64,000 nucleotides of DNA from Streptomyces galbus (GTDB lineage: Bacteria; Actinomycetota; Actinomycetes; Streptomycetales; Streptomycetaceae). Position 1 is the stretch's first letter, and every line of letters starts with the position of its first letter. The position numbers were made by a program, and so were the translations under genes. The stretch is taken from positions 62,001-126,000 of the forward strand of contig NZ_SZPR01000013.1 in NCBI RefSeq assembly GCF_005280195.1, in the 5' to 3' direction. This document shows, one piece after another, positions 1 through 8,481 of the stretch. The notes below the pieces were generated by a model. The model made no database searches and was not told the DNA's origin. It saw nothing but the letters and a program-made list of their open reading frames with translations.

Positions 1-1
1 G

Positions 2-250
2 GCGGACGTGGTGGCCGCGTGCGCGCGGCGGGCGCGGCGGACCGTGGTCGTGGCGCTCGCCGCCCTCGACCGGGTGCCGGCGGCCCGGGCGGCGCTCACC
101 GGCGCCGGGTTCACCTGCGACGGCGTGCTGCTGCAGTCGTCGCGGCTGGCGCCGCTGCCGGGGGACGTGACCCGGCTGGCGGCCACCAATCCCGTTTTCC
201 TGCTGTGGGGCGTACGGCCCCCCGCGACGAACGAAGGAGTTGCTCAGTGA
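2..250 (+). CDS. cobL: Precorrin-6Y C5,15-methyltransferase (decarboxylating), C-terminal fragment
   Basis: Only the last 82 residues are present because the gene runs off the left edge. The reading frame is open from base 2 to the TGA. The C-terminal pattern (arginine-rich helix, VVVALAALDRV strand, GVLLQSSRLAPLPG, then PVFLLWG) fits the CbiT-like methyltransferase half of CobL, which methylates C15 and decarboxylates the acetate side chain of precorrin-6Y in the late corrin pathway. The stop overlaps the GTG start of the next gene by four bases (GTGA), as in a translationally coupled cobalamin operon. The assignment rests on this tail plus the context; a lone cbiT gene would look the same here. 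Confidence 0.75.
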   Translation, partial: ADVVAACARRARRTVVVALAALDRVPAARAALTGAGFTCDGVLLQSSRLAPLPGDVTRLAATNPVFLLWGVRPPATNEGVAQ

Positions 251-1920
251 TCGGCCTGATTTCCGCCACCGCGGCGGGGGCGGCGGCGCGCGACCGGCTG
301 GCCGCGGCGTGGCCGGACCGCACGCGCGTGTACGACGGTCCCGTGGCGGACGCCGTGCGGCGGGCGTTCGCGGAGTGCGAGCAGCTCGTGTGCTTCCTGG
401 CCACGGGCGCGGTCGTCCGGCTCGTGGCGCCGCTGCTCGCCGGCAAGGCGGCCGACCCCGGGGTGGTGTGCGTCGACGAGGCGGGCCGGTTCGCCGTGTC
501 GCTGCTCGGCGGCCACGGGGGCGGGGCGAACGCCCTCGCCGTCGAGGTCGGCGAGGTGCTGGGCGCCCGCCCGGTGGTGACCACCGCGACCGACGCCGTG
601 GACCTGCCGGGCCTGGACACGCTGGGCCTGCCGGTGGAGGGCGACGTCGCGGGCGTGAGCCGGGCGCTGCTCGACGGCGAGCCGGTCGCGCTCGACGCGG
701 AGGTGGCCTGGCCGCTGCCGCCGGTGCCGTTCGCGGACGGGCCGGCCGCGCACACCGTGCGGCTGACGGACCGTGCCGTCGAGGCCGGGCCGCGCGAGGT
801 GCTGCTGCGCCCGCCGACCCTGGTCGTCGGCGTCGGCGCCTCCCGGGGCGCCCCGGCCGACGAGGTCCTGGGCCTGGTCGAGGAGGCGCTGCGGGACGCC
901 GGCCTGTCGGCGCGCAGCGTGGCCGAACTGGCCACCGTGGACGCCAAGGCGGAGGAGCCCGGCATCCTGGCCGCCGCCGCGCGGCTCGGGGTGCCGGTGG
1001 TGACGTACTCCGCCGGGGAACTGTCGGCCGTCGACGTGCCGAACCCGTCGGCGGCGCCGCTCGCGGCCGTCGGCACGCCCTCGGTCGCGGAGGCCGCCGC
1101 CCTCGTGCGGGGCGGGCAGCTCCTCGTCCCCAAGCGGAAGTCGGCCATGGCCACCTGCGCCGTCGTACGGCGGCCGGGGCGCGGGCGGCTCGCGGTGGTG
1201 GGCCTCGGGCCCGGCGCGCGGGACCTGCTCACCCCGCGCGCCCGGGACGAACTGCGGCGCGCCTCCGTGCTGGTGGGGCTCGACCAGTACGTCGACCAGA
1301 TCCGCGACCTGCTGCGGCCCGGCACCCGGGTGCTGGAGTCGGGGCTCGGCGCCGAGGAGGAGCGGGCCCGCACCGCGGTCGCCGAGGCCCGCGCGGGCCA
1401 CGCGGTGGCGCTGATCGGCAGCGGCGACGCGGGCGTGTACGCCATGGCCTCCCCGGCGCTCGCCGAGGCGTCCGACGACATCGACGTGGTCGGCGTGCCC
1501 GGCGTCACGGCGGCCCTCGCCGCCGCCGCGATCCTCGGGGCGCCGCTCGGCCACGACCACGTGTCGATCAGCCTGTCCGACCTGCACACGCCGTGGGAGG
1601 TCATCGAGCGGCGGGTGCGGGCCGCGGCCGAGGCGGACCTCGTGGTGACCTTCTACAACCCGCGCTCGCGCGGCCGGGACTGGCAGCTGCCCAAGGCGCT
1701 CGCGGTCCTCGCCGGGCACCGGACGCCGGACACGCCCGTCGGCGTCGTGCGCAACGCCTCCCGGCCCGACGGGTCGGCCCGGCTGACCACGCTGGGCGCC
1801 CTGGACCCGGCGACGGTCGACATGATGACCGTCGTGACCGTGGGCAACACCGCGACCCGTGACATCGCGGGCCGCATGGTGACCCCGCGCGGCTACCGCT
1901 GGCAGGAGGGCGCCGAGTGA
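247..1920 (+). CDS. cobJ: CbiG-CobJ fusion: cobalamin biosynthesis protein / precorrin-3B C17-methyltransferase
   Basis: This 557-residue protein joins two cobalamin functions. Residues 1 to about 300 look like CbiG, the lactone-opening factor, with FLATGAVVRLVAPLL, a GGHGGGAN loop and GVGASRGAPADEV. Residues from about 310 onward are a SAM-dependent C17-methyltransferase (CobJ), with VVGLGPGARDLLTPRA, the IGSGDAGVYAMASP SAM loop and VVTFYNPRSRGRDWQ. CobJ contracts the ring at precorrin-3B. The frame is open further upstream, but the GTG at 247 is chosen because it overlaps the cobL stop and starts the conserved MIGLISAT sequence. It overlaps cobH by four bases. Fusions of this kind are, from memory, usual in actinobacteria. 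Confidence 0.9.
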   Translation: MIGLISATAAGAAARDRLAAAWPDRTRVYDGPVADAVRRAFAECEQLVCFLATGAVVRLVAPLLAGKAADPGVVCVDEAGRFAVSLLGGHGGGANALAVEVGEVLGARPVVTTATDAVDLPGLDTLGLPVEGDVAGVSRALLDGEPVALDAEVAWPLPPVPFADGPAAHTVRLTDRAVEAGPREVLLRPPTLVVGVGASRGAPADEVLGLVEEALRDAGLSARSVAELATVDAKAEEPGILAAAARLGVPVVTYSAGELSAVDVPNPSAAPLAAVGTPSVAEAAALVRGGQLLVPKRKSAMATCAVVRRPGRGRLAVVGLGPGARDLLTPRARDELRRASVLVGLDQYVDQIRDLLRPGTRVLESGLGAEEERARTAVAEARAGHAVALIGSGDAGVYAMASPALAEASDDIDVVGVPGVTAALAAAAILGAPLGHDHVSISLSDLHTPWEVIERRVRAAAEADLVVTFYNPRSRGRDWQLPKALAVLAGHRTPDTPVGVVRNASRPDGSARLTTLGALDPATVDMMTVVTVGNTATRDIAGRMVTPRGYRWQEGAE

Positions 1921-2504
1921 ACCGCGTCGTCCACCCCATCGAGGAGGAGTCCTACCGGCGGCTGCGCGCCCGGCTCGACACCTCGCACTTCCCGCCCCTG
2001 ACCCGGGCGGTGGTGGAGCGGGTGATCCACTCCGCCGCCGACCTGGCGTACGCCGACGACCTCGTCATGGACGAGGCCGAACTGGCCGCGGCGCACGCCG
2101 CGCTGCACGCCGGGGCGCCGGTCGTCGTCGACGTCGAGATGGTGGGCGCCGGCATCACCCGCCGGGAGACCGTGTGCCGGCTGAAGGACGCCGTGGCCGG
2201 TCCCGGGCTGACCCGGTCCGCGCACGGCATCCGGCTCGCGTACGAGCAGGTCGGGCCCGGCGCCCTCTGGGTGATCGGCAACGCGCCGACCGCACTGGAG
2301 GAACTGCTCACCCTGGACGCCCGGCCCGCGCTCGTGATCGGGCTGCCCGTCGGTTTCGTCGGCGCCGTCGAGTCCAAGGCCGCGCTGCGCGGGAGCGGCC
2401 TGCCGGCCGTGAGCAACGTGTCCGAGAAGGGCGGGTCGGCGGTCGCCTCCGCCGCGCTCAACGCCCTGCTGTACCACCCCATTTCCGTCGAGGAGACATC
2501 GTGA
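1917..2504 (+). CDS. cobH: Precorrin-8X methylmutase
   Basis: This 195-residue protein matches CobH/CbiC, which moves the methyl group from C11 to C12 of precorrin-8X to give hydrogenobyrinate. Family signatures visible are HPIEEESYRRLRAR near the N terminus, VIHSAADLAYADDL, VDVEMVGAGITRR and IGLPVGFVGAVESK followed by the SEKGGSAVA turn. The length is normal for the family. The GTG start overlaps the cobJ stop and the TGA overlaps the GTG of the next gene, so the protein sits in the middle of a tightly coupled cob operon. Confidence 0.92.
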   Translation: MNRVVHPIEEESYRRLRARLDTSHFPPLTRAVVERVIHSAADLAYADDLVMDEAELAAAHAALHAGAPVVVDVEMVGAGITRRETVCRLKDAVAGPGLTRSAHGIRLAYEQVGPGALWVIGNAPTALEELLTLDARPALVIGLPVGFVGAVESKAALRGSGLPAVSNVSEKGGSAVASAALNALLYHPISVEETS

Positions 2505-3418
2505 CCACCCCGCCGCCCGCCCTGCTCATCGCCGGCCACGGCACGCGTGACGACGCCGGAGCCGAGGCGTTCCGCGACTTCGTCCGGGAGCTGGGGCGCC
2601 GCCACCCCGACCTGCCCGTCGCGGGCGGGTTCATCGAGCTGTCGCCGCCGCCGCTGGGCGACGCGGTGACCGACCTGGTCGAGCGGGGCGTACGGCGCTT
2701 CGCCGCCGTGCCGCTGATGCTGGTGTCCGCCGGGCACGCCAAGGGCGACATCCCGGCCGCGCTGGCCCGGGAGAAGGAGCGGCACCCGGGGATCTCGTAC
2801 ACCTACGGCCGCCCGCTGGGCCCGCACCCGTCGCTGCTGCGGGTGCTGGAGCGTCGCCTGGACGAGGTGCTGGACGGGGTGGACCGCGCGGAGGTGACCG
2901 TGCTGCTGGTCGGGCGCGGCTCGACCGACCCGGACGCCAACGCCGAGGTGTGCAAGGCGGCCCGGCTGCTGTGGGAGGGGCGCGGGTACGGTGCCGTGGA
3001 GACGGCGTTCGTGTCGCTGGCGGCGCCGGACGTGCCGAGCGGGCTGGAGCGGTGCGCGCGGCTGGGCGCGCGGCGGATCGTCGTGCTGCCGTACTTCCTG
3101 TTCACCGGCATCCTGCCGGACCGGGTGCGCCGGCAGACCGAGGAGTGGGCGGCCGCGCACCCCGGCCTGGACGTGCGCTCGGCGGACGTCATCGGGCCGG
3201 AGCCGGAGCTGCTGGACCTGGTGATGGAGCGGTACGCGGAGGCCGTGCAGGGCGATCTGCGGATGAACTGCGACTCGTGCGTGTACCGGATCGCGCTGCC
3301 CGGGTTCGAGGGCAAGGTGGGGATGCCGCAGCAGCCGCACTTCCACCCGGACGACGACGGCGACCACCACCACGGGCACGGGCACCACCACGGGCACGGT
3401 CACGCCCATGCGCACTGA
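2501..3418 (+). CDS. Sirohydrochlorin/cobalt chelatase-like CbiX family protein with His-rich tail
   Basis: This 305-residue protein has two tandem CbiX-type halves. The first begins with LLIAGHGTRDDAGAEAF and contains the PLMLVSAGHAKGDIP metal-site histidine; the second begins with VLLVGRGSTDPDAN and contains VLPYFLFTGILPDR. CbiX proteins insert cobalt or iron into tetrapyrroles. The C terminus ends in a strongly histidine-rich stretch (about residues 286-305, with HHHGHGHHHGHGHAH) that could store or deliver metal. Two conserved cysteines (NCDSCVYR) precede it. The GTG at 2501 is chosen because it overlaps the cobH stop. Its position in a cobalamin operon suggests a cobalt-loading role, but the metal is not proven. 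Confidence 0.85.
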   Translation: MTTPPPALLIAGHGTRDDAGAEAFRDFVRELGRRHPDLPVAGGFIELSPPPLGDAVTDLVERGVRRFAAVPLMLVSAGHAKGDIPAALAREKERHPGISYTYGRPLGPHPSLLRVLERRLDEVLDGVDRAEVTVLLVGRGSTDPDANAEVCKAARLLWEGRGYGAVETAFVSLAAPDVPSGLERCARLGARRIVVLPYFLFTGILPDRVRRQTEEWAAAHPGLDVRSADVIGPEPELLDLVMERYAEAVQGDLRMNCDSCVYRIALPGFEGKVGMPQQPHFHPDDDGDHHHGHGHHHGHGHAHAH

Positions 3419-4463
3419 GCACGACCTGCGCCACCACGGGGACGCGGAGGTCCGCGACGGCGGGGCGGCGCTGGTCGACCTCGCCGTGAACGTGCGGGCC
3501 GACACCCCGCCGCCCTGGCTGCGGGAGGTGATCGCCGGCTCGCTGTCCGGCCTGGCCGCCTACCCCGACGGGCGGGCGGCGCGGGCGGCGGTGGCCGCGC
3601 GGCACGGGCTGCCGGCCGAGCGGGTACTGCTGACGGCGGGCGCCGCCGAGGCGTTCGTGCTGCTGGCCCGGGCGCTGCGGGTCCGGCGGCCGGTCGTGGT
3701 GCACCCGCAGTTCACCGAGCCGGAGGCGGCGCTGCGCGACGCCGGCCACGAGGTGGGCCGGGTCCTGCTGCGGGAGGAGGACGGCTTCCGGCTCGACGCG
3801 GGGGCCGTGCCCGAGGACGCCGACCTGGTGGTGATCGGGAACCCGACGAACCCGACGTCGGTGCTGCACCCGGCGGACGCGATCGCCGGGCTGGCCCGGC
3901 CCGGGCGGACGCTGGTCGTGGACGAGGCGTTCATGGACGCCGTGCCGGGCGAGCGCGAGGCGCTGGCCGGGCGGACCGACGTGCCCGGGCTTGTGGTGCT
4001 GCGCAGCCTCACCAAGACGTGGGGCCTGGCGGGCCTGCGGATCGGGTACGTCCTGGCCGGGCCGGGGACGATCGCGGCGCTGGAGCGGGCGCAGCCGCTG
4101 TGGCCGGTGTCGACGCCGGCGCTGGCGGCGGCCGAGGCGTGCGTGTCCGCGCGGGCCCTCGCGGAGGCGGACGGTGCGGCGCACCGGGTGGCGGCCGACC
4201 GGGCCCACCTCGTGGCCGGGCTGGAGGAGTTCGCCGGGGACGGGGTACGGGTCGTGGGCCCGGCCGAGGGCCCGTTCGTGCTGGTCGGCGTGGCCGGCGC
4301 GGCGGCGGTACGGCGACGGCTGCGCGACCTGGGCTTCGCGGTGCGGCGCGGGGACACCTTCCCGGGGCTGGGCGAGGACTGGCTGCGGGTGGCGGTGCGG
4401 GACCGGGGGACGGTGAACGCGTTCCTCCAGGCCCTGGACCAGGCCCTGACGTCCCTCCCCTGA
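3408..4463 (+). CDS. cobC: CobC-like PLP-dependent aminotransferase (Rv2231c type)
   Basis: This 351-residue fold-type I PLP enzyme resembles CobC/CobD proteins that supply (R)-1-amino-2-propanol phosphate for the nucleotide loop of cobalamin. Visible motifs are LTAGAAEAF, VIGNPTNPTSV, LVVDEAFMDAVPGE and the PLP-lysine region LRSLTKTWGLAGLRIGY. It starts inside the His tail of the preceding gene, overlapping by 11 bases, so the two are coupled. Related Mycobacterium proteins are annotated as cobC without full biochemical proof, so the substrate remains an inference from operon context. Confidence 0.85.
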   Translation: MRTEHDLRHHGDAEVRDGGAALVDLAVNVRADTPPPWLREVIAGSLSGLAAYPDGRAARAAVAARHGLPAERVLLTAGAAEAFVLLARALRVRRPVVVHPQFTEPEAALRDAGHEVGRVLLREEDGFRLDAGAVPEDADLVVIGNPTNPTSVLHPADAIAGLARPGRTLVVDEAFMDAVPGEREALAGRTDVPGLVVLRSLTKTWGLAGLRIGYVLAGPGTIAALERAQPLWPVSTPALAAAEACVSARALAEADGAAHRVAADRAHLVAGLEEFAGDGVRVVGPAEGPFVLVGVAGAAAVRRRLRDLGFAVRRGDTFPGLGEDWLRVAVRDRGTVNAFLQALDQALTSLP

Positions 4464-4517
4464 CCCCGCCGCTCCCCCGGCCGTGCGGCGGCCCCCGTCG
4501 ACCGGGGTGCGCGGGGT

Positions 4518-5405
4518 TCAGTTCTTGCGCCGGGCGAGGGCCAGCGCTCCCGCTCCCGCCGCCAGCAGCGCCGTCGCCCCCGCGGCCAGCCACGGGGTCA
4601 GGGAGCTGCCGCCCGTCTCCGCCAGGTCGGCCGTCTCCGGAGCGCCCTGGGGCTTCACCGCGGGCTTCGGGGTGGAGGCGGGCGCGGGCGGGGCCTCGCA
4701 GGTCGCCTCGGCCAGGGTCAGGGTGCCCTCCACCTCGGCGACGTTCAGGTTCAGCGGATCGACCGTGACCCGCAGGCGCAGCGCGGTCGCCGCCGCGGTG
4801 CGGGACGTGGTCTCGCGGTGCGCGAAGTCGAGGCGGACCTCGCCGACGCCGGGCACCTTCACGTCGGTGGTGCCGCCGGTCGTCACGGAGACGCGCTTGC
4901 CGAGGACCGTCAGGGAGGCCGGGAGCGTGGAGGAGGCCACCGGGGCCGCGCCCCGCGCGCACACGGCCTTCGACGTCACGGCGTCCACCTCGACCACCGA
5001 CAGCAGCGGCAGGCCGGGGACGTGCAGCCGGGCCCGGGCCAGCCGGGTCGACGCCTCGGCCCGCTCCGCGGTCACCGTCGCCTCCGCCCGGGCGACGTCC
5101 GCGCGCAGCACGCTGAACGGGCGGCCCCCGTCGACGCCGTCCAGCGTCGCCGTGAGCGACGTCTTCTCCGCGCTGCGCGGGGCCCGCACCTCGTTGAGAG
5201 AGACCGCGAGCGGGACCTGGACGGTCTTGTCGAGCAGGGACACGTCCAGGCCGGTGCGCAGGACGGCGGCGCTCGCCCTGCCCTGGTCGCCGGTGGCGTG
5301 GGCGGGCGCCGCGCCGGCCAGGAGCGCGGGAGCCGCGGCGAGGGCGGTGGCCGCCGCGGCGGCGGCGAGGCGGTGTGCAGGCATGCGGAAGGTGGTGCCG
5401 TTCAC
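4518..5405 (-). CDS. Secreted LAETG-type sortase-anchored protein (SCO1860-like)
   Basis: This 295-residue protein has a signal peptide (alanine-rich, ending near AGAAPAHA), a beta-rich extracellular region, and a C-terminal cell-wall sorting signal. The sorting signal is LAETGGSS followed by a hydrophobic helix (about residues 269-290) and the charged tail ARRKN. LAETG is the form used by class E sortases in actinomycetes. A Pro/Ala linker precedes the signal. The GTG at 5405 is chosen because a G-rich stretch lies about nine bases upstream; an ATG at 5384 is possible. From memory a homologue sits beside the cobalamin cluster in S. coelicolor. Function is unknown, and no sortase gene lies in the window. 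Confidence 0.8.
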   Translation of the reverse strand: MNGTTFRMPAHRLAAAAAATALAAAPALLAGAAPAHATGDQGRASAAVLRTGLDVSLLDKTVQVPLAVSLNEVRAPRSAEKTSLTATLDGVDGGRPFSVLRADVARAEATVTAERAEASTRLARARLHVPGLPLLSVVEVDAVTSKAVCARGAAPVASSTLPASLTVLGKRVSVTTGGTTDVKVPGVGEVRLDFAHRETTSRTAAATALRLRVTVDPLNLNVAEVEGTLTLAEATCEAPPAPASTPKPAVKPQGAPETADLAETGGSSLTPWLAAGATALLAAGAGALALARRKN

Positions 5406-5662
5406 GGTGTGGGACCCCCAGAGGAGACAGTCTCGGGACCAGCACAGAATTACGCACTCCGGGTGAACGGGCAGCGATCCGGCGACACTTCACCCCATCG
5501 TGGGGTTTCCGCGCGCGGTTTCGAATCCTGCGGCACGGGTGTTCCCTTCCGTCGCGCGCGTACCTCCGGACGGGCGGGCCGGCCGCTCGACGCCAGGCGC
5601 GCGGGACGGAGTGCACAACGCCCACCGGCCCGCGCGGTCACGGTCCGTCGACCCGCAGGCTG
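5406..5662. other. Intergenic region with no gene
   Basis: This gap lies between two leftward genes. It must hold the promoter of the LAETG protein. The only structure I see is a short perfect hairpin (CCCCA-TCG-TGGGG, 5493-5505). I see no credible small gene. Confidence 0.5.
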
Positions 5663-6754
5663 TCAGCCGACCACCGTGCCGTTCAGCACGATGCGGCGCG
5701 GTGCCGCGAGCACCCGGACGTCCTCGCGCGGGTCCGTGTCGTAGACCACCAGGTCGGCGGGGGCGCCCTCGTCGAGCGCGGGGCGGCCGAGCCAGGCGCG
5801 GGCCGACCAGGTGGCCGCCGCGAGGGCGTGCAGCGGCGGCAGGCCCGCTGTGACGAGTTCCTCGACCTCGGCGGCCACCAGGCCGTGCGGGAGGGAGCCG
5901 CCGGCGTCGGTGCCGACGAACACCGGGATGCCGGCGTCGTACGCGGCGCGCACGGTGTCGTAGCGGCGTGCGTGCAGGCGGCGCATGTGGGCGGACCAGG
6001 CCGGGTACTTCTGCTCGCCGCCGGCGGCGAGGTCGGGGAACGTGGCGATGTTGACGAGCGTCGGGACGATGGCGACACCGCGCTCGGCGAACGGCGGGAT
6101 CAGGTCCTCGGTGAGGCCGGTCGCGTGCTCGACGCAGTCGATGCCCGCCTCGACCAGGTCGCGCAGCGAGTCCTCGGCGAAGCAGTGCGCGGTGACGCGC
6201 GCGCCCAGCCGGTGCGCCTCGGCGATGGCCGCCTGTGCCGCCTCGCGCGGCCAGCAGGCGGCCAGGTCGCCGAGGTCGCGGTCGATCCAGTCGCCGACCA
6301 GCTTGACCCAGCCGTCGCCGCGCCGGGCCTCGCGGGCGACGTACGCGACGAGGTCGGCGGGTTCCACCTCGTGGGCGTAGCCGCGCAGGTAGCGGCGGGT
6401 GCGGGCGATGTGCCGGCCGGCCCGGATGATCTTCGGGAGGTCGTCGCGGTCGTCGACCCAGCGGGTGTCCGAGGGCGAGCCCGCGTCGCGGATCAGCAGG
6501 GTGCCGGCCTCGCGGTCGGTCAGGGCCTGCTTCTCGGCCACGTCGGCGTCGACCGGGCCGTGGGCGCCGAGGCCGACGTGGCAGTGGGCGTCGACGAGTC
6601 CGGGCAGCGCCCAGCCCTCGACGGTGGTGACGTCCCGGGCGCCGGCCGGGCGGTCGTAGGAGACGCGCCCGCCGACCACCCACAGTTCGTCCCGGACGTC
6701 CTCGGGCCCGGCCAGGACCCTGCCCCTCACGTGCAGCACCGCGCGATCGCTCAT
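5663..6754 (-). CDS. Amidohydrolase family protein
   Basis: This TIM-barrel metal hydrolase is about 363 residues long. Ligand motifs are visible: DAHCHVGLG (first metal-site histidines), the lysine in GWVKLVGDWI, ARVTAHCFAE and IDCVEHATGL histidines, and the catalytic aspartate in FVGTDAGGSLPHG. It belongs to the imidazolonepropionase/prolidase-like amidohydrolases that open cyclic or linear amides; the substrate cannot be told from sequence. The ATG at 6754 (MSDRAV) is preferred, while 6763 (MRCMSD) is an alternative three codons longer. It lies downstream of the PIG-L gene on the same strand, 33 bases away, so the two may be co-transcribed. Confidence 0.85.
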   Translation of the reverse strand: MSDRAVLHVRGRVLAGPEDVRDELWVVGGRVSYDRPAGARDVTTVEGWALPGLVDAHCHVGLGAHGPVDADVAEKQALTDREAGTLLIRDAGSPSDTRWVDDRDDLPKIIRAGRHIARTRRYLRGYAHEVEPADLVAYVAREARRGDGWVKLVGDWIDRDLGDLAACWPREAAQAAIAEAHRLGARVTAHCFAEDSLRDLVEAGIDCVEHATGLTEDLIPPFAERGVAIVPTLVNIATFPDLAAGGEQKYPAWSAHMRRLHARRYDTVRAAYDAGIPVFVGTDAGGSLPHGLVAAEVEELVTAGLPPLHALAAATWSARAWLGRPALDEGAPADLVVYDTDPREDVRVLAAPRRIVLNGTVVG

Positions 6755-6787
6755 GCACCGCACCTTAGCCAGCGGGCCGGTGCCCGG

Positions 6788-7588
6788 TCACTGCTCCCAG
6801 GGCGGGGGGCCGTCCAGGGTGAGCGGGAAGACGTCGAAGAGGACCGCGGCCGGCACGCCGAGGGCCGGTCCGGCCCGGCGGGCGGCCCAGGTGAGGAAGG
6901 GCCGGGGGTCGAAGGCGCCGGGGCCGAGGCCCTTCGTGTACTCGGCGTGGGCGGCGAGCGAGGCGATGCCCCGCTCCAGCGGCTCGCCGGTCACGTCCAC
7001 GCCGTGCGTGGGCCGCTCGGCGCCGGCGAAGCAGACCAGGCGGACGCCGCCCCAGGGCTGGAGACCCTCGTCGGCGAGTTCCGGGAAGATCCACCGGTTC
7101 CCCGCGTCCCGGGCGGCGTCGAGGGCGGCGAGGCCGACGGCGCGGTGGTCGGCCTGGTTGACGATGCCGCCGACCATCCGCACGGTGTACGCGCCGGTCA
7201 GCACGACCTCGGGCCGGTGCCGGCGCACGGCGCGCACGAGGTCGCGGCGCAGGGCGGGGCCGTACTCCACGGCCCCGTCGGGGTGGTCGAGGAACTCCAC
7301 GGTGTCCACGCCCACTTCGCGGGCCCCGGCGCGTTCCTCGGCCTCGCGCAGCGGTCCGGCCCGGTCGGGGTGCAGTCCGTCGATGCCGGCCTCACCGCGG
7401 GTGGCGAGCAGGTACGTGACCTGCTTGCCGCGCGCGGTCCAACGGGCCACGGCGGACGCGGTGCCGTACTCGATGTCGTCGGGGTGCGCGGCCACGGCCA
7501 GGGCGCGGTCCCAGTCCTCCGGCAGGTGCGGCAGCGGCGGGTCCGCGCCCGGGCCGCCCGTGTCGTCGTGCGTCGTCATGGGCTGCAT
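6788..7588 (-). CDS. PIG-L / LmbE-family deacetylase
   Basis: This 266-residue protein has the zinc-binding AHPDDIEYG motif near residue 33 and the later NQADHRAVG motif. These are hallmarks of the PIG-L/MshB/LmbE fold that removes N-acetyl groups from sugars or other small molecules. The WTARGKQVTYLLATRGEAG strand-loop is also typical. Mycothiol deacetylase (MshB) is a member, but this protein lacks enough diagnostic context to be called that. An in-frame ATG three codons downstream (MTTHDD) is an alternative start. The amidohydrolase follows closely. Confidence 0.85.
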   Translation of the reverse strand: MQPMTTHDDTGGPGADPPLPHLPEDWDRALAVAAHPDDIEYGTASAVARWTARGKQVTYLLATRGEAGIDGLHPDRAGPLREAEERAGAREVGVDTVEFLDHPDGAVEYGPALRRDLVRAVRRHRPEVVLTGAYTVRMVGGIVNQADHRAVGLAALDAARDAGNRWIFPELADEGLQPWGGVRLVCFAGAERPTHGVDVTGEPLERGIASLAAHAEYTKGLGPGAFDPRPFLTWAARRAGPALGVPAAVLFDVFPLTLDGPPPWEQ

Positions 7589-7689
7589 GATGGCGCTTCG
7601 CCCGCCCCGGGCGACAGAGGCGCGGATGTCCGGAACGGTGTGCGGCTCCGGCGCGTGCGGGGCGGGGTGGCGCGGCGGCGGGTCGGGCG

Positions 7690-8481
7690 TCAGGCGTCCT
7701 TGCCGACCTGGTCGGAGGTGCCCTCCTCGACGTCGGCCATCGCCGGGTCGAGGAGGCGGGACAGGAAGTGGCGGGTGCGCTCGTGGCGGGGGTGGGAGAT
7801 GACCTGCTCGGGGGCGCCGTCCTCGACGACCACCCCGCCGTCCATGAAGACGACCCGGTCGGCGACCTCGCGGGCGAAGGTCATCTCGTGGGTGACGACC
7901 ATCATCGTCATGCCCTCCTGGGCGAGCATGCGCATGACCGCGAGGACGTCCCCGACCAGTTCGGGGTCGAGGGCCGAGGTGGGCTCGTCGAAGAGCATCA
8001 CCTCCGGGCCCATGGCGAGCGCGCGGGCGATGGCGACGCGCTGCTGCTGGCCGCCGGACAGGGAGGACGGGTAGGCGTCCGCCTTCTCGGCGAGGCCGAC
8101 CCGCTGGAGGTTCTGGGCGGCGACCCGCGCGGCCTCGGCCTTGCCCCGCCGCAGCACCCGGCGCTGGGGCAGGGTGAGGTTCTCGGTCACCGTGAGGTGC
8201 GGGAACAGGTTGAACTGCTGGAAGACCATGCCGATGCGGCGGCGTACGGCGTCGATGTCGACGTCCGGGTCGGTGACCTCGGTGCCGCCGACGACGACCT
8301 GCCCCTGGCTGGGCTCCTCCAGCAGGTTGACGCAGCGCAGCAGGGTGGACTTGCCGGAGCCGGAGGGGCCGATGACGCAGACGACCTCGCCCTGGCCGAT
8401 CTCCAGGTCGATGCCGCGCAGCACGTGGTTGTCGCCGAAGGACTTGTGCAGGCCCCTGATCTCGATCTCGGGTCGGCTCAC
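7690..8481 (-). CDS. Polar amino-acid ABC transporter, ATP-binding protein
   Basis: This 263-residue ABC ATPase of the GlnQ/HisP type powers uptake of a polar amino acid. It shows Walker A (GPSGSGKST), the Q-loop (GMVFQQFNLFPH), the LSGGQQQRVAIARAL signature, Walker B (VMLFDEPTSALD) and the H-switch (MVVTHEM). The GTG at 8481 is chosen because it overlaps the permease TGA (GTGA); the upstream open frame belongs to the permease shadow. It is the last gene of a three-gene operon (binding protein, permease, ATPase). Confidence 0.95.
   Translation of the reverse strand: MSRPEIEIRGLHKSFGDNHVLRGIDLEIGQGEVVCVIGPSGSGKSTLLRCVNLLEEPSQGQVVVGGTEVTDPDVDIDAVRRRIGMVFQQFNLFPHLTVTENLTLPQRRVLRRGKAEAARVAAQNLQRVGLAEKADAYPSSLSGGQQQRVAIARALAMGPEVMLFDEPTSALDPELVGDVLAVMRMLAQEGMTMMVVTHEMTFAREVADRVVFMDGGVVVEDGAPEQVISHPRHERTRHFLSRLLDPAMADVEEGTSDQVGKDA

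Noticed and set aside
5375..8074. An 899-codon open frame on the plus strand
   Set aside because: It lies antisense to the LAETG protein start, amidohydrolase, PIG-L and ABC ATPase genes, all of which have clear family motifs. The translation is low-complexity Gly/Ala/Arg/Val, typical of the antisense of high-GC genes.
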